Below, piece by piece: positions 16,086 through 26,247 of a DNA stretch of 64,000 nucleotides (positions within the stretch are counted from its first letter, which is position 1; the number at the start of each line of letters is the position of its first letter). Position numbers and translations under genes: made by a program. The stretch is from Gordonia sp. PP30 (GTDB taxonomy: Bacteria; Actinomycetota; Actinomycetes; Mycobacteriales; Mycobacteriaceae), in the NCBI RefSeq assembly GCF_023100845.1, contig NZ_CP095864.1, positions 2,728,001-2,792,000 of the forward strand. Direction: 5' to 3'. The notes under the pieces are model-generated. The model made no database searches, had not been told where the DNA came from, and worked only from the letters and a program-made list of their open reading frames with translations.

Positions 16086-18113
16086 ATGATGCCCGACGGA
16101 CCGCCCGACGAGTTCACCTCACGCTGGGAGGGAGTCGATTTCACTCCCGCCGGGATGGTCGCCGCCGACGAGAATGACGATCCGAGGGCGCAGGCGCATT
16201 CGTGGATGGTCTATGCCGAGTCCGCGTGGCGCGGACAGGCATTCCTGTATTGGCGGCAGATCGACGCGATCAGCAACTTCCTCGATCTGACGCTCGCCGA
16301 ACTCGACGACGCGGTCTGCGCGGGCGCCGATCAGAAAGACCTGATGGACCCGTACAGCGCCGCCGAAGCCGCGGTGGCCATGCCGTTCGCGGCGAACCGG
16401 CGCAAAGCCCGAATGCTGGTCGGCATCGCTGTCGCCGCCTCCGAACGACTCCCCCGGACCGCCGGTCTGCTCCGGCAGACAGTGATCAGTCCGGAGATGT
16501 TCGAGAAGGTCGTCGACCGCACCGACATCGTCGACGACCCCGCGATCGTCGCCCAGGTCGACACCGATCTCGCCACCGCCCTTGCGACGGCGGGGCATGT
16601 TTCGGAGAAGGCCGCCGAGCGGATCGCCGACCGCATCGTGGAAAAACACGATCGGGACGCCTCCCGGAAACGGCATGACAGGGCCCAGCGCCGCAAGAAC
16701 GTCACCCAGCGGGACTACACCGACGGGCTCGGCGGGATCAACATCACCGCCGACGCAGAGGAGACCAGGCTGGCATATGAGGCGATCGGGGCGATGATCG
16801 CCGGAGTCTGCCCGAACGATCCCCGCACCAAGGGGGCGCTACGGTCGGCCGCGGCGATCGCCCGGCTGCGCCGGCTCCCCTTCACCTGCGCCTGCACCGA
16901 CAAAGAAGCCTGCACCGCAACGCTGTCGGACGAGGATATCTCCGAGCGGCAGGCGCGGATCATCGTGCACGCCGTGTGCCGCAAGACCACCCTCGCCGGT
17001 GTCGATGACGAGCCCGGGTTCCTGGACGGACACGGCCCGATCAGCGCCGGTCACGTCCGCGATCTGGCGCGCCGCCCCGACGCCCTGGTCCGCGATCTCG
17101 ACCTCGGCAGAATCCTCAGGCCCCCCGCGGCACCCGCAGCCGGACCCACACCGCCCGACAGCGAAGGCAACGACGGCGACTTCCCAGCCGGTGACCCCAG
17201 CGCCGACAGTCAGGCCGACAGTGACCTCGCAGGCGATCGCCCGACCGGCCACGACCTCACCGGCGGCGTCCCCGAACCCCCGGTCGCCGATGGCGGCGGA
17301 GACCGGGCGGTCCCGCACCCCGAGTACCGGCCGGCCACCGGCGGCGGCACCGGTCCCACCGAACCGGCCACCGATCACACCGGCCCCGAACGCGCCCCTG
17401 CCGGATCCAGCCCCGGCACCGAGCACCAGGACGGCAACGAACACCAGAACTGCGACCGAGACCGGGACGGAGACCGGGATACCGGGTCGAGTGCCGAGAC
17501 CGGGACCGACGACGGCCGCGTGCCGCCGGTGTTCCTCACCAACACCGCCCAGCCCGGCGACCCGTACCGACCGACCGCCGCCCTTGACGTTCTCGTCCGC
17601 GCCCTGTTCGGCACCTGCACCATCCCCGGCTGCGATCAGCCCGCCTGGCACTGCGAGTTGGATCATTGTGAGGAGTTCAACCAGATCTGCCCGGCCTCCG
17701 GTGGCCCCACCTGCCTGTGCAACATCAACCCCAAATGCCAACGGCACCACCTCCTCAAAACCCATCTCGGCGCGTCGAACCCCGCAGACGGGTGGATCGA
17801 TGAACAGTGGATCGACGAGGACGGCACCGTGTGGACCGCGATCACCGTCGACGGCATGACGTTCGAGACGCGGGCGGAGAATCAGTGGTTGTTCCCCGAC
17901 CTCGCCGGGGCGACGTGTGCCCATCAGGCCCAAGCGCCGCCGGAACCCGCCCCGGCCGGTGAACCAGCCGTGCCGCGCGGGGACCCGTGCACCCCGAGGG
18001 GCGGCCTGCAAGCCGTCACCGCGCACAAACACGCCTGGCGGCGCGCCGAACGCGCCCGCCTCCGCCGCGAACGCGAACACGCCGCCGAACTCTACGGACC
18101 GCCACCGTTCTAG
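16086..18113 (+). CDS. DUF222 (13E12-type) protein with C-terminal HNH nuclease domain
   Basis: A 675-residue protein. The N-terminal DUF222 region, about residues 40-330, includes GQAFLYWRQIDAIS, RKARMLVGIAVAASERLPRT and LSDEDISERQARIIVH. A low-complexity spacer rich in Pro, Gly, Asp and Thr follows (about 345-490). The C-terminal HNH module has CTIPGCDQPAWHCELDHCEEF and CQRHHLLKTHLG, each cited in part, giving zinc cysteines and the catalytic His-Asn-His set. This is the architecture of the 13E12 repeat family of mycobacteria, multi-copy in those genomes and often linked to mobile DNA or SOS induction. Its biological role is unclear. It sits in the accessory block between pknL and aroG. Confidence 0.88.
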   Translation: MMPDGPPDEFTSRWEGVDFTPAGMVAADENDDPRAQAHSWMVYAESAWRGQAFLYWRQIDAISNFLDLTLAELDDAVCAGADQKDLMDPYSAAEAAVAMPFAANRRKARMLVGIAVAASERLPRTAGLLRQTVISPEMFEKVVDRTDIVDDPAIVAQVDTDLATALATAGHVSEKAAERIADRIVEKHDRDASRKRHDRAQRRKNVTQRDYTDGLGGINITADAEETRLAYEAIGAMIAGVCPNDPRTKGALRSAAAIARLRRLPFTCACTDKEACTATLSDEDISERQARIIVHAVCRKTTLAGVDDEPGFLDGHGPISAGHVRDLARRPDALVRDLDLGRILRPPAAPAAGPTPPDSEGNDGDFPAGDPSADSQADSDLAGDRPTGHDLTGGVPEPPVADGGGDRAVPHPEYRPATGGGTGPTEPATDHTGPERAPAGSSPGTEHQDGNEHQNCDRDRDGDRDTGSSAETGTDDGRVPPVFLTNTAQPGDPYRPTAALDVLVRALFGTCTIPGCDQPAWHCELDHCEEFNQICPASGGPTCLCNINPKCQRHHLLKTHLGASNPADGWIDEQWIDEDGTVWTAITVDGMTFETRAENQWLFPDLAGATCAHQAQAPPEPAPAGEPAVPRGDPCTPRGGLQAVTAHKHAWRRAERARLRREREHAAELYGPPPF

Positions 18114-18204
18114 GAGACTGCCGACGACCCCCGCGTGTGCCCTCGCCGCTGGCCCCGCCGGTGACGAGCATTTCGACGGAGCTCAATATGAACTCCGCGC
18201 GGAG

Positions 18205-18277
18205 CCGTGTCGAAACCTGCCGGTGCCGGGGCGGGAACGCGCAGGGTCCCAGCGCGTCTCGCGGGGTTTCGACACGG
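18205..18277. repeat. REP-like inverted repeat between convergent genes
   Basis: CCGTGTCGAAACC (18205-18217) is exactly complementary to GGTTTCGACACGG (18265-18277), a 13-base stem enclosing 47 GC-rich bases. Both arms are flanked by AACTCCGC-type sequence. The gap 18114-18337 lies between the convergent HNH and TetR genes and contains nothing else that I recognise. It may act as a bidirectional terminator or be a dispersed repeat. Confidence 0.7.
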
Positions 18278-18337
18278 AACTCCGCCAGCGCTCCGTTCCG
18301 GCTCAACCGGCTCAACCGGCAGCCGGCTCGGCGATCC

Positions 18338-18955
18338 CTACGGAGCCAGGCCCCGCACGATCAGGGCCAGCACGTTCTCGTAATTCTTCGCGCCGTGATC
18401 GGCGAAGGCCTCCGCGCCCGATTCCGCGCCCGCCCGCGACAGCGCGGGCTCGGCGCCGGCCAGTTCCAGCGAGACCGCACCGTGCGCGCACGACCACACC
18501 TGTACCGCGATCTCGACCGGGTCACCGGCCCGGATCACACCACCGACCTGCGCGTACCGCACGATGTCCACCAGATTGTCGAACGCCCGCGCCACCGTCG
18601 TGCCTTCGGCCTCGCAGGTCGTGGAGAACATCAGCGAGTAGAGCACCGGGTTCGCCAGCGCGAAATCACGATAGGCGATGCCGCTGGCGATCAGCCGCGC
18701 CGCCGCCTCGGCGTCGGTGGTGGCGATGGCCGCACCGAATTCGGCGAACCCGTCCGTGACCACCGCGTCGAGCAGCCCCTCCTTGCCGTCGAAGTGGTTG
18801 TAGACCCCCATCGGCGCGACACCGGCCTCCTTCGCGACTGCCCGCACGGTGAGCGCGGCCGCCCCGTCCCGCTCGAGGATGCGCCGGCCGGCGGCGACCA
18901 GCAGTGGGCGGACATCGCCCGCCGACGTCCGGCTACGAGGAGTCTCCGATGACAT
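18338..18955 (-). CDS. TetR-family repressor of the adjacent exporter
   Basis: A 205-residue regulator. The N-terminal helix-turn-helix is LTVRAVAKEAGVAPMGVYNHF at about residues 35-55, cited in part, followed by the usual DGKEGLLDAVV helix and an all-helical ligand domain with LANPVLYSLMFST. The gene is divergent from the MFS transporter with a 91-base gap that carries three 11-base palindromes. It therefore most probably represses both genes and responds to a substrate of the pump. The ligand cannot be inferred. Confidence 0.88.
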   Translation of the reverse strand: MSSETPRSRTSAGDVRPLLVAAGRRILERDGAAALTVRAVAKEAGVAPMGVYNHFDGKEGLLDAVVTDGFAEFGAAIATTDAEAAARLIASGIAYRDFALANPVLYSLMFSTTCEAEGTTVARAFDNLVDIVRYAQVGGVIRAGDPVEIAVQVWSCAHGAVSLELAGAEPALSRAGAESGAEAFADHGAKNYENVLALIVRGLAP

Positions 18956-18971
18956 GTTGACAAGCCTACTG

Positions 18972-19024
18972 GAACGGTGTTCTTCTTCAATAGAACGTTG
19001 TTACACACCAGAAGAACGGTGTTC
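18972..19024. promoter_or_regulatory. Triple palindromic operator (GAACGGTGTTC type) between tetR and MFS genes
   Basis: GAACGGTGTTC at 18972-18982 and again at 19014-19024 are perfect GAAC-N3-GTTC palindromes. GAACGTTGTTA at 18993-19003 is a one-arm variant. The three start exactly 21 bases apart, two helical turns, and fill the divergent promoter. They are the likely binding sites of the TetR protein. Confidence 0.8.
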
Positions 19025-19046
19025 TAAAACAAGAGAGGCGAGATCG

Positions 19047-20603
19047 ATGAGAAACCGCTGGTGGACGCTCGGCGCCCTGTGCTTCGCCGAACTACTGGTG
19101 ATGATCGACAACACGATCGTCAACGTCGCCCTGCCTACACTGGGCCGCGACCTGGACGCCGGGATCTCCGGACTGCAATGGATCGTCGACATGTACACGC
19201 TGGTCTTCGCCGGACTGCTGCTGACCGGCGGCTACCTCGGCGACCGGTTCGGGCACCGTCGCACCCTGCTGATCGGCCTCGCCGGATTCACCGCGGCGTC
19301 GGCCCTCGCCGCGTCGGCGGGCTCACTCGGCCAGCTGATCGCCACCCGCGGGCTGCTCGGAGTCTTCGCCGCCCTGGTCTTCCCGGCCACGCTTGCGATC
19401 ATCACGGCCACGTTCCTCCCGGGGCGGCAGCGGGCCGTCGCCGTCGGCATCTGGGCCGCGGTGTCCGGCATCGCGGTCGCGATCGGCCCGGTGCTCGGCG
19501 GCTGGCTGCTGGAACACTTCTCGTGGTCGTCGGTGTTCTGGGTCAATCTGCCGTTCGGCGCCCTCGCGATCGCGGCGGTCGTGCTCACGGTGCCCGGCAC
19601 CCGGCCGGAAGCGGCTCACCCGTTCGACGTCCCCGGCCTGGCACTGTCCATCGCCGGCCTCGGACTGCTGACCTTCTCGGTGATCGAAGGCCCCCATCAC
19701 GGCTGGTCCAGCGCCCGCACGATCGGCGGTCTGGTGCTCGCGGTCGTGATCCTCGCCGGGTTCGTGATGCGCCAGCTCCGCGTCGCCCATCCGATCCTGG
19801 ACGTCCGGCTGTTCGCCAACCGCTACTTCGCTACAGCGGCCACGATGATCGCCGTCGCGTTCTTCGCACTGTTCGGCTTCATCTTCCTGATCACTCAGTT
19901 CTTCCAGGCGGTCCAGGGCTACGGACCGCTCGCCGCCGGCGTCCGCACCCTGCCGTTCGCCGCCGTGATGGCCGTCTTCTCACCGGTCGCCATGGCGCTG
20001 GCCCACCGCTTCGGCCCGCGACCGGTCGCGACCGCCGGGGCCCTGTTCATGACCGCCGGATTCGCCCTCGTCGAGACGGCCTCGCGGACCTCCGGCTACT
20101 GGCAGCTGGTGGTCTGGTCGATGGCGCTGATGGCGGTGGGCCTGGCCTTCATCTCCGGGCCATGCACCCAGGTGATCATGGACGCGCTCACCCCCGCACA
20201 GGCCGGGGCGGGCTCGGCCGTCAACGACACCACCCGGGAGATCGGCGGCGCACTGGGCGTCGCGGTCCTCGGGTCGGTCCTCACCTCGGTCTACGCCGCG
20301 GGCGTCTCCGACCGGTTCGCCGCGCTCGGCGTCCCGCACGCGGCGACCGACACCGCCGCCGGTTCGGTGATGGCCGGGGTCGAGGTGGCCCATCGCGCCC
20401 CGCCCGGCGCGGTGACGACGCTGACCGTCACCGTACAAGACGTCTTCGTCGACGGGCTGCACAGCGCCGTCTGGGTCGCCGTGGCGGTGACCGCCGCGGC
20501 CGCGGTCCTCGGCTTCGTCGCGCTGCGCGGCGTTCCGCGCGGACACGTCGCCGGACCCGAGCCGGAACGCGAGCCGGCCGAGGCCGCAGCGCTCCCGGCG
20601 TGA
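19047..20603 (+). CDS. MFS multidrug exporter, DHA2 (14-helix) family
   Basis: A 518-residue drug:proton antiporter. Motif D1 near the start is VMIDNTIVNVALPTLGRDL, cited in part, and motif A is GYLGDRFGHRRTLLIG. Motif C-like AAVSGIAVAIGPVLGGWLLE and about 14 hydrophobic helices mark the EmrB/QacA (DHA2) group. The ATG at 19047 follows AAGAGAGGCGAG. The region upstream in frame belongs to the divergent tetR gene. Control by the divergent TetR repressor through the three operators is likely. The substrate is unknown. Confidence 0.9.
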   Translation: MRNRWWTLGALCFAELLVMIDNTIVNVALPTLGRDLDAGISGLQWIVDMYTLVFAGLLLTGGYLGDRFGHRRTLLIGLAGFTAASALAASAGSLGQLIATRGLLGVFAALVFPATLAIITATFLPGRQRAVAVGIWAAVSGIAVAIGPVLGGWLLEHFSWSSVFWVNLPFGALAIAAVVLTVPGTRPEAAHPFDVPGLALSIAGLGLLTFSVIEGPHHGWSSARTIGGLVLAVVILAGFVMRQLRVAHPILDVRLFANRYFATAATMIAVAFFALFGFIFLITQFFQAVQGYGPLAAGVRTLPFAAVMAVFSPVAMALAHRFGPRPVATAGALFMTAGFALVETASRTSGYWQLVVWSMALMAVGLAFISGPCTQVIMDALTPAQAGAGSAVNDTTREIGGALGVAVLGSVLTSVYAAGVSDRFAALGVPHAATDTAAGSVMAGVEVAHRAPPGAVTTLTVTVQDVFVDGLHSAVWVAVAVTAAAAVLGFVALRGVPRGHVAGPEPEREPAEAAALPA

Positions 20604-20614
20604 CCGGAGCGGCG

Positions 20615-22090
<1,476 letters not shown>

Positions 22091-22573
22091 TCACCCGCGT
22101 GCGGCCTCGATGGCCTTCCATCGCAGCAGGTTCTGCCGGGCGTCGACGAGCGCGCTGTGCGCGTCGCGGCTGGTGGCCGGAAGCTCCGGACTGCCCGCCG
22201 CCTCCCAGTGCTGGCGCAGCTCGCGCGTGAAGCGCGGCAACTCCCGCGGCAGCCCCGGCATGGCGCCCCACAGCTGGCACAGCACCACGTGGTCGTAGGC
22301 GCCCACCCACGCCCACAACTCCACCTCACCCGGTCCGGCGGTCAGGAAGGCGAGCAGGTCGTCGCGGATCTGGCGGCGGCTGCGCCAGGCCTTGTCGGCC
22401 GGTGACGGGAGCTTGTCGAGCACATTCGCCCGCACCCACGGCCCGGCTCGGCCGGGATCGAATTCGGTGGACACGGCGTAGAACTCGCGACCGTCCTCGG
22501 CGACGACGCCGATGGACACGAGCTCGATCGTGGTGCCGTCCTCGATGAACTCGCAGTCGTAGAAGTAGCGCAC
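22091..22573 (-). CDS. 3'-5' exoribonuclease (Rv2179c type, DEDDh fold)
   Basis: A 160-residue nuclease of the RNase T-like superfamily. Asp6 and Glu8 in RYFYDCEFIEDG form the first metal site, WAWVGAYDHVVLCQL holds the second Asp, and DAHSALVDARQNL holds the His-x4-Asp. The M. tuberculosis counterpart is a structurally characterised 3' exoribonuclease. The start at GTG 22573 matches that protein; another GTG two codons upstream (22579) is possible. It lies 84 bases upstream of aroG on the same strand. Confidence 0.88.
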   Translation of the reverse strand: MRYFYDCEFIEDGTTIELVSIGVVAEDGREFYAVSTEFDPGRAGPWVRANVLDKLPSPADKAWRSRRQIRDDLLAFLTAGPGEVELWAWVGAYDHVVLCQLWGAMPGLPRELPRFTRELRQHWEAAGSPELPATSRDAHSALVDARQNLLRWKAIEAARG

Positions 22574-22665
22574 GGGCACCGATTATCCACGCCGCCGCAC
22601 CCGGTGGCGAGGCGGCGGGCCCACACGGCGACCGCGCGGATCGGCCGGGCGGTACCTTTAACGCC

Positions 22666-23985
22666 ATGTCTCCGTACGCCCGCACGACGGCGATCAGGCT
22701 GAGCCGGTGGCGGCCCGGGCCGTTCGCGTGGGTCAGTGCGATCGTGGTGCTGGCCACCTCGGCGACCCTGCAGATCATCGGTATTCCGGGCACGTCGAGC
22801 TACGGCACCCGGAGCCGCTTCGACCTGGACGTCTACCGGCTCGGCGGCCAGCTGTGGCACCAGGGCATCAGCCTGTACGCCGACGGATCGCTGCCGTTCA
22901 CCCAGGACGGGATCTGGCTGCCCTTCACCTATCCCCCGTTCGCCGCCATGGTGTTCACCCCGCTGGGCGCGCTCTCCCTCGCCGCCGGCGGGATTCTCAT
23001 CTCGGTGCTCAGCGTCGTCTGCCTGGTCTACGTGACGGCCGTCTTCCTCCGTCTGCTGCACGTCGGCGCTGCCGCCGGCCGGCCCGTGCTCGCCCTGTGG
23101 ATCTCCGCGGTCGCGGTGTGGTCCAACCCCTTCGGGATGACGCTCGGCTTCGGCCAGATCAACATCATCCTGCTGGCGATGATCGTGATCGATCTGTTCG
23201 CCGTCGGCCGGTCCCGTGCCACGGACGACGACGGACGCGCCCCGACCGGCCCGGTGGCGGTGCTGCGCGGCACCCTCGTCGGCCTCGCCTCGGCGATCAA
23301 GTTGACGCCGCTGGTCTTCCTCGGCGTGTTCGCCGCCGCCGCGAGATGGCGGGCGTTCTGGACCGGGGTGGCGGCCTTCGTGCTGGCCGCCGCGATCGCC
23401 GCGGCCTGGCTGCCCGCCGACTCGCGCACCTACTGGACCGACACGGTCTTCCACACCAGCCGGATCGGGGTGCCGGAGGGGCCGATCAACCAGAACCTCA
23501 ACGCCGCGTGGCTGCGGATCCTCGGCGCCGAGAATCCGGCCGCCCCGGCCGCCTGGGTGTTGTCGGCGCTGGTGGTGACGGCGCTGGCCGGTACGGCGCT
23601 GTGGCGCACCCGCCCGGTGGCGGCGTTCGCCCCGGGCGCGACCGCGCGCGACGACGTGAACGCCCTGCTCGCCGCCTGCCTCGTCGCCCTGTGGGGGCTG
23701 ATGGTCGCCCCGACCACGTGGTCGCACCACTGGGTGTGGGCGCTCCCGGCGATCATGGCGTGCTTCGTGCTGGCCGTCGACACCCGGGAACGCTGGACGG
23801 CTCGGTGCTACGGCGGGCTCGGCGTGATCGGGGTGCCGATCTTCCTGATCGGCCCGTTCCAGCTGCTGCCGAAGGACGTCACCGTGTGGTCGTGGTGGCA
23901 GCAGGTCGTCGGCAACGCCTACCTGCTGTGGGGCCTGCTGTTCCTGATCCTGCTGTGCGTCAAGCCTTTTCGCGCGCTCGAGTGA
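22666..23985 (+). CDS. GT87 alpha-mannosyltransferase (MptC-like, Rv2181 type)
   Basis: A 439-residue polytopic membrane glycosyltransferase using polyprenyl-phosphomannose. The GT87 signature region is FDLDVYRLGGQLWHQGISLY (cited in part) with the catalytic Asp of LDVY. FTYPPFAAMVFTPLGAL and LTPLVFLGVF-type segments plus 10 or more helices complete the fold. In M. tuberculosis the syntenic Rv2181 adds alpha-1,2-mannose branches to lipomannan and lipoarabinomannan. The gene is divergent from the exoribonuclease and converges on the acyltransferase (nine bases). Confidence 0.87.
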   Translation: MSPYARTTAIRLSRWRPGPFAWVSAIVVLATSATLQIIGIPGTSSYGTRSRFDLDVYRLGGQLWHQGISLYADGSLPFTQDGIWLPFTYPPFAAMVFTPLGALSLAAGGILISVLSVVCLVYVTAVFLRLLHVGAAAGRPVLALWISAVAVWSNPFGMTLGFGQINIILLAMIVIDLFAVGRSRATDDDGRAPTGPVAVLRGTLVGLASAIKLTPLVFLGVFAAAARWRAFWTGVAAFVLAAAIAAAWLPADSRTYWTDTVFHTSRIGVPEGPINQNLNAAWLRILGAENPAAPAAWVLSALVVTALAGTALWRTRPVAAFAPGATARDDVNALLAACLVALWGLMVAPTTWSHHWVWALPAIMACFVLAVDTRERWTARCYGGLGVIGVPIFLIGPFQLLPKDVTVWSWWQQVVGNAYLLWGLLFLILLCVKPFRALE

Positions 23986-23994
23986 CGAGGACGA

Positions 23995-24684
23995 CTACGC
24001 GGCGGCCGGCGGCTTCGGGTTCTTCAGGCTGGCCGCGTAGACGTCCACGTACTGCTGGCCGGAGAGCCGCATCAGGGCGTACATGATCTCGTCGGTCACG
24101 GCCCGCTCGATGAAGCGGTTCCCGGCCATTCCCTCGTAGCGGGAGAAGTCGAGCGGCTCGCCGACGCGGATGGTGAGCCGGGTCGGGCGCGGCAGCACGG
24201 TGCCGGGCGGGTTGATCCGGTCGGTGCCGATCATCGCGACGGGGATCACCGGGACCCCGGTCTCCAGCGCCATCCGGGCCAGGCCCGTCTTGCCCTTGTA
24301 CAGGCGGCCGTCCGGCGAGCGGGTGCCCTCCGGGTACAGGCAGAGCAGTCGCCCGGACTCCAGGACCCGCTTACCGGCGAGGAGGGCGCCCGCGGCGGCC
24401 GTCGCTCCGGACCGGTCGATCGGGATCTGGCCCGACGAGGAGAAGAACCAGCGCTGGAAACGGCCTTTGAGACCCGTGCCGGTGAAGTATTCCGACTTGG
24501 CGAGGAAGAAGATCCGCCGGGGCACCGTCAGCGGGAGGTAGAAGCTGTCGACGACGGCGAGGTGATTGCTCGCCAGGAGCGCGGCGCCGTCGTCCGGAAT
24601 GTTCTCCAGGCCCTCCACCTTGGGGCGGCCCATCAGCCACAGCCACGGTCCCATGAGGATGTACTTGAACAGGTAGTACCACAT
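23995..24684 (-). CDS. PlsC-type 1-acylglycerol-3-phosphate acyltransferase (Rv2182c)
   Basis: A 229-residue membrane-associated acyltransferase of phospholipid synthesis. The catalytic NH-x4-D motif is N40-H41-LAVV-D46. The glycerol-phosphate site EGTRS is at 119-123, and the hydrophobic strand VPVIPVAMIGTDRI is typical of PlsC. The N-terminus MWYYLFKYILMGPWLWL is a membrane-dipping helix. It is the downstream partner of the ROK kinase on the same strand (70-base gap) and is in the same position as Rv2182c. The acyl specificity is not visible. Confidence 0.9.
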   Translation of the reverse strand: MWYYLFKYILMGPWLWLMGRPKVEGLENIPDDGAALLASNHLAVVDSFYLPLTVPRRIFFLAKSEYFTGTGLKGRFQRWFFSSSGQIPIDRSGATAAAGALLAGKRVLESGRLLCLYPEGTRSPDGRLYKGKTGLARMALETGVPVIPVAMIGTDRINPPGTVLPRPTRLTIRVGEPLDFSRYEGMAGNRFIERAVTDEIMYALMRLSGQQYVDVYAASLKNPKPPAAA

Positions 24685-24754
24685 ACTCCCGACCCGCTTC
24701 CTTCCGGCATCCGCGGCCCGACGCGATCAGCGGGCCCGAGTTCGGTCACTCACT

Positions 24755-25759
24755 CTACTGTGCGACGGCCACGAGCGGCGCGCCCGGCTCCTGCCGTCCG
24801 GCGAGTCCGAGACGCGCCACCTGGGCGGCGCCGATCAGACCCGCGGCCTCCCCCAGCTGCGTCGCCCGGATCCGGGCCAGCTGGCGGTGACCGGCCCCCG
24901 TCACCAGACCCGCGTAGTGTTCGCGCGCCTCATCCAGGTACAGCCCGGAGGCCATGCCGAGGCCGCCGGCGATCACGATCATGTCCGGGTCGAAGACGTC
25001 GGCGATCATCGCCATCCCCTGCCCCAGCCAGCGCGCCAGACTCGCGAACGCCGCCACCGCCACCGGATCCCCCTCCGCGGCGGCGGCCGCCACCCGGCGT
25101 CCGGTGAGTGATCCGGGATCGGCGGCGGAATCGGCGGCCAGCACCGAATGCCGGGCATCGGTCTCGGCCATCAGCTCGACGGCCGTATCGACCAGTGCGG
25201 TTCCGCTGCAATATCTTTCGAGGCATCCGCGCTTACCGCAGCTGCACGGCCGTCCGTCGGGAACGACGGTGAGGTGCCCGAACTCGGGGGCGACGCCGAA
25301 GCTTCCGCGATAGATCTCACCGCCCATCAGCATGCCCGCGCCGATGCCCGTGCCCAGGGCCAGCACCAGGGTGTTGTGTCCCCGCGAGGCCGCGCCGAAG
25401 TGCAGCTCGGCCAGGGCCGCGGAGTTGCCGTCGTGCTCGGCGAACACCGGCAGGCCGAGCCGCTCGGACATCTCGGCCGGCACCGCGGCCTCCCGCCACG
25501 CGAGATGGGGCGCGAACCGCACGGTCTGGCAGTCCGGTGACAGGAATCCGGCGATCGCCAGTCCCACCGCGTGCACCGTCCAGCGGTCGCGGAGTTCCCC
25601 CACCAGCCGGTCCAGGCAGTGTTCCAGGGCCCCGGCGGTCGGCGGTGTCGCGGCCCGGAGGGTGTCGAGCATCCCGCCGCGGGCGTCGACCACCGCGGCG
25701 CGCACGCTGGTGCCGCCGATGTCGATGCCGATGGTGAGGTCGTTGCCGGAGGTGCTCAT
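24755..25759 (-). CDS. ROK-family glucokinase
   Basis: A 334-residue sugar kinase. The ATP phosphate motif is GIDIGGTSVRAAVVD (11-25), the catalytic Asp110 lies in EHDGNSA, and the ROK zinc site has GH at 161-162 and CSCGKRGC at 172-179. LALGTGIGAGMLMGGEIYRG is the sugar-binding stretch. All key residues are present. Such enzymes phosphorylate glucose, with ATP or polyphosphate, in actinobacteria; the donor cannot be told here. It starts 14 bases after the small Rv2183c-like gene, probably in one minus-strand unit running from 28314. Confidence 0.87.
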   Translation of the reverse strand: MSTSGNDLTIGIDIGGTSVRAAVVDARGGMLDTLRAATPPTAGALEHCLDRLVGELRDRWTVHAVGLAIAGFLSPDCQTVRFAPHLAWREAAVPAEMSERLGLPVFAEHDGNSAALAELHFGAASRGHNTLVLALGTGIGAGMLMGGEIYRGSFGVAPEFGHLTVVPDGRPCSCGKRGCLERYCSGTALVDTAVELMAETDARHSVLAADSAADPGSLTGRRVAAAAAEGDPVAVAAFASLARWLGQGMAMIADVFDPDMIVIAGGLGMASGLYLDEAREHYAGLVTGAGHRQLARIRATQLGEAAGLIGAAQVARLGLAGRQEPGAPLVAVAQ

Positions 25760-25773
25760 CGTCCCTCAGCCTT

Positions 25774-26133
25774 TCACGGATGCGCGGGTGCCGCGGTGAT
25801 CCGGACCGGAATCGACTGGAACCGGGTCGAGCCCGGCGCGGCCGTGTCCGACTCGGCGCGGAGCAGTTCGGCGGCGGCCTCCAGCACCGCGATGCACGCC
25901 GCGAGCAGGCGTGAGACCAGATCCCCGAGCTCGGCGGCCAGGCCGCCGGCCTCCCCGACCAGCCCGGCCAGTCTGGCGAGCCCCTCGTCGTCGATCCCCG
26001 GCAGACCGGCGAGGCCGGGACCGGTGATCAGCGCGGCCAGCTGTTCGATCTGTCCGGCGACACCGAGCAGCAGGGTGCCGACCGGATCACCGGAGGTGGC
26101 CCCGGTTCCGGTCTCCTGCGTGTCGTCGGCCAT
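25774..26133 (-). CDS. Small conserved protein of unknown function (Rv2183c position)
   Basis: A 119-residue soluble protein from the ATG at 26133. The sequence is dominated by Leu, Ala, Gly and Glu (GLARLAGLVGEAGGLAAELGDLVSRLL, cited in part), predicting two or three amphipathic helices without cysteines, membrane segments or a recognisable domain. The frame extends to 26175. It lies between the P-loop-like protein and the ROK kinase on the same strand, where M. tuberculosis has Rv2183c. I do not recognise its function. Confidence 0.55.
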   Translation of the reverse strand: MADDTQETGTGATSGDPVGTLLLGVAGQIEQLAALITGPGLAGLPGIDDEGLARLAGLVGEAGGLAAELGDLVSRLLAACIAVLEAAAELLRAESDTAAPGSTRFQSIPVRITAAPAHP

Positions 26134-26247
26134 GGAAGACGGTCTCCTCGCTTCTCGAACGGTGCGAATCGTCAAGGTTACCCGCCGGTCACTTCCGGAT
26201 GCATCCGGCGTCCGGCGTGCTGCGGAAACACGCTACGCCGACGGTCG

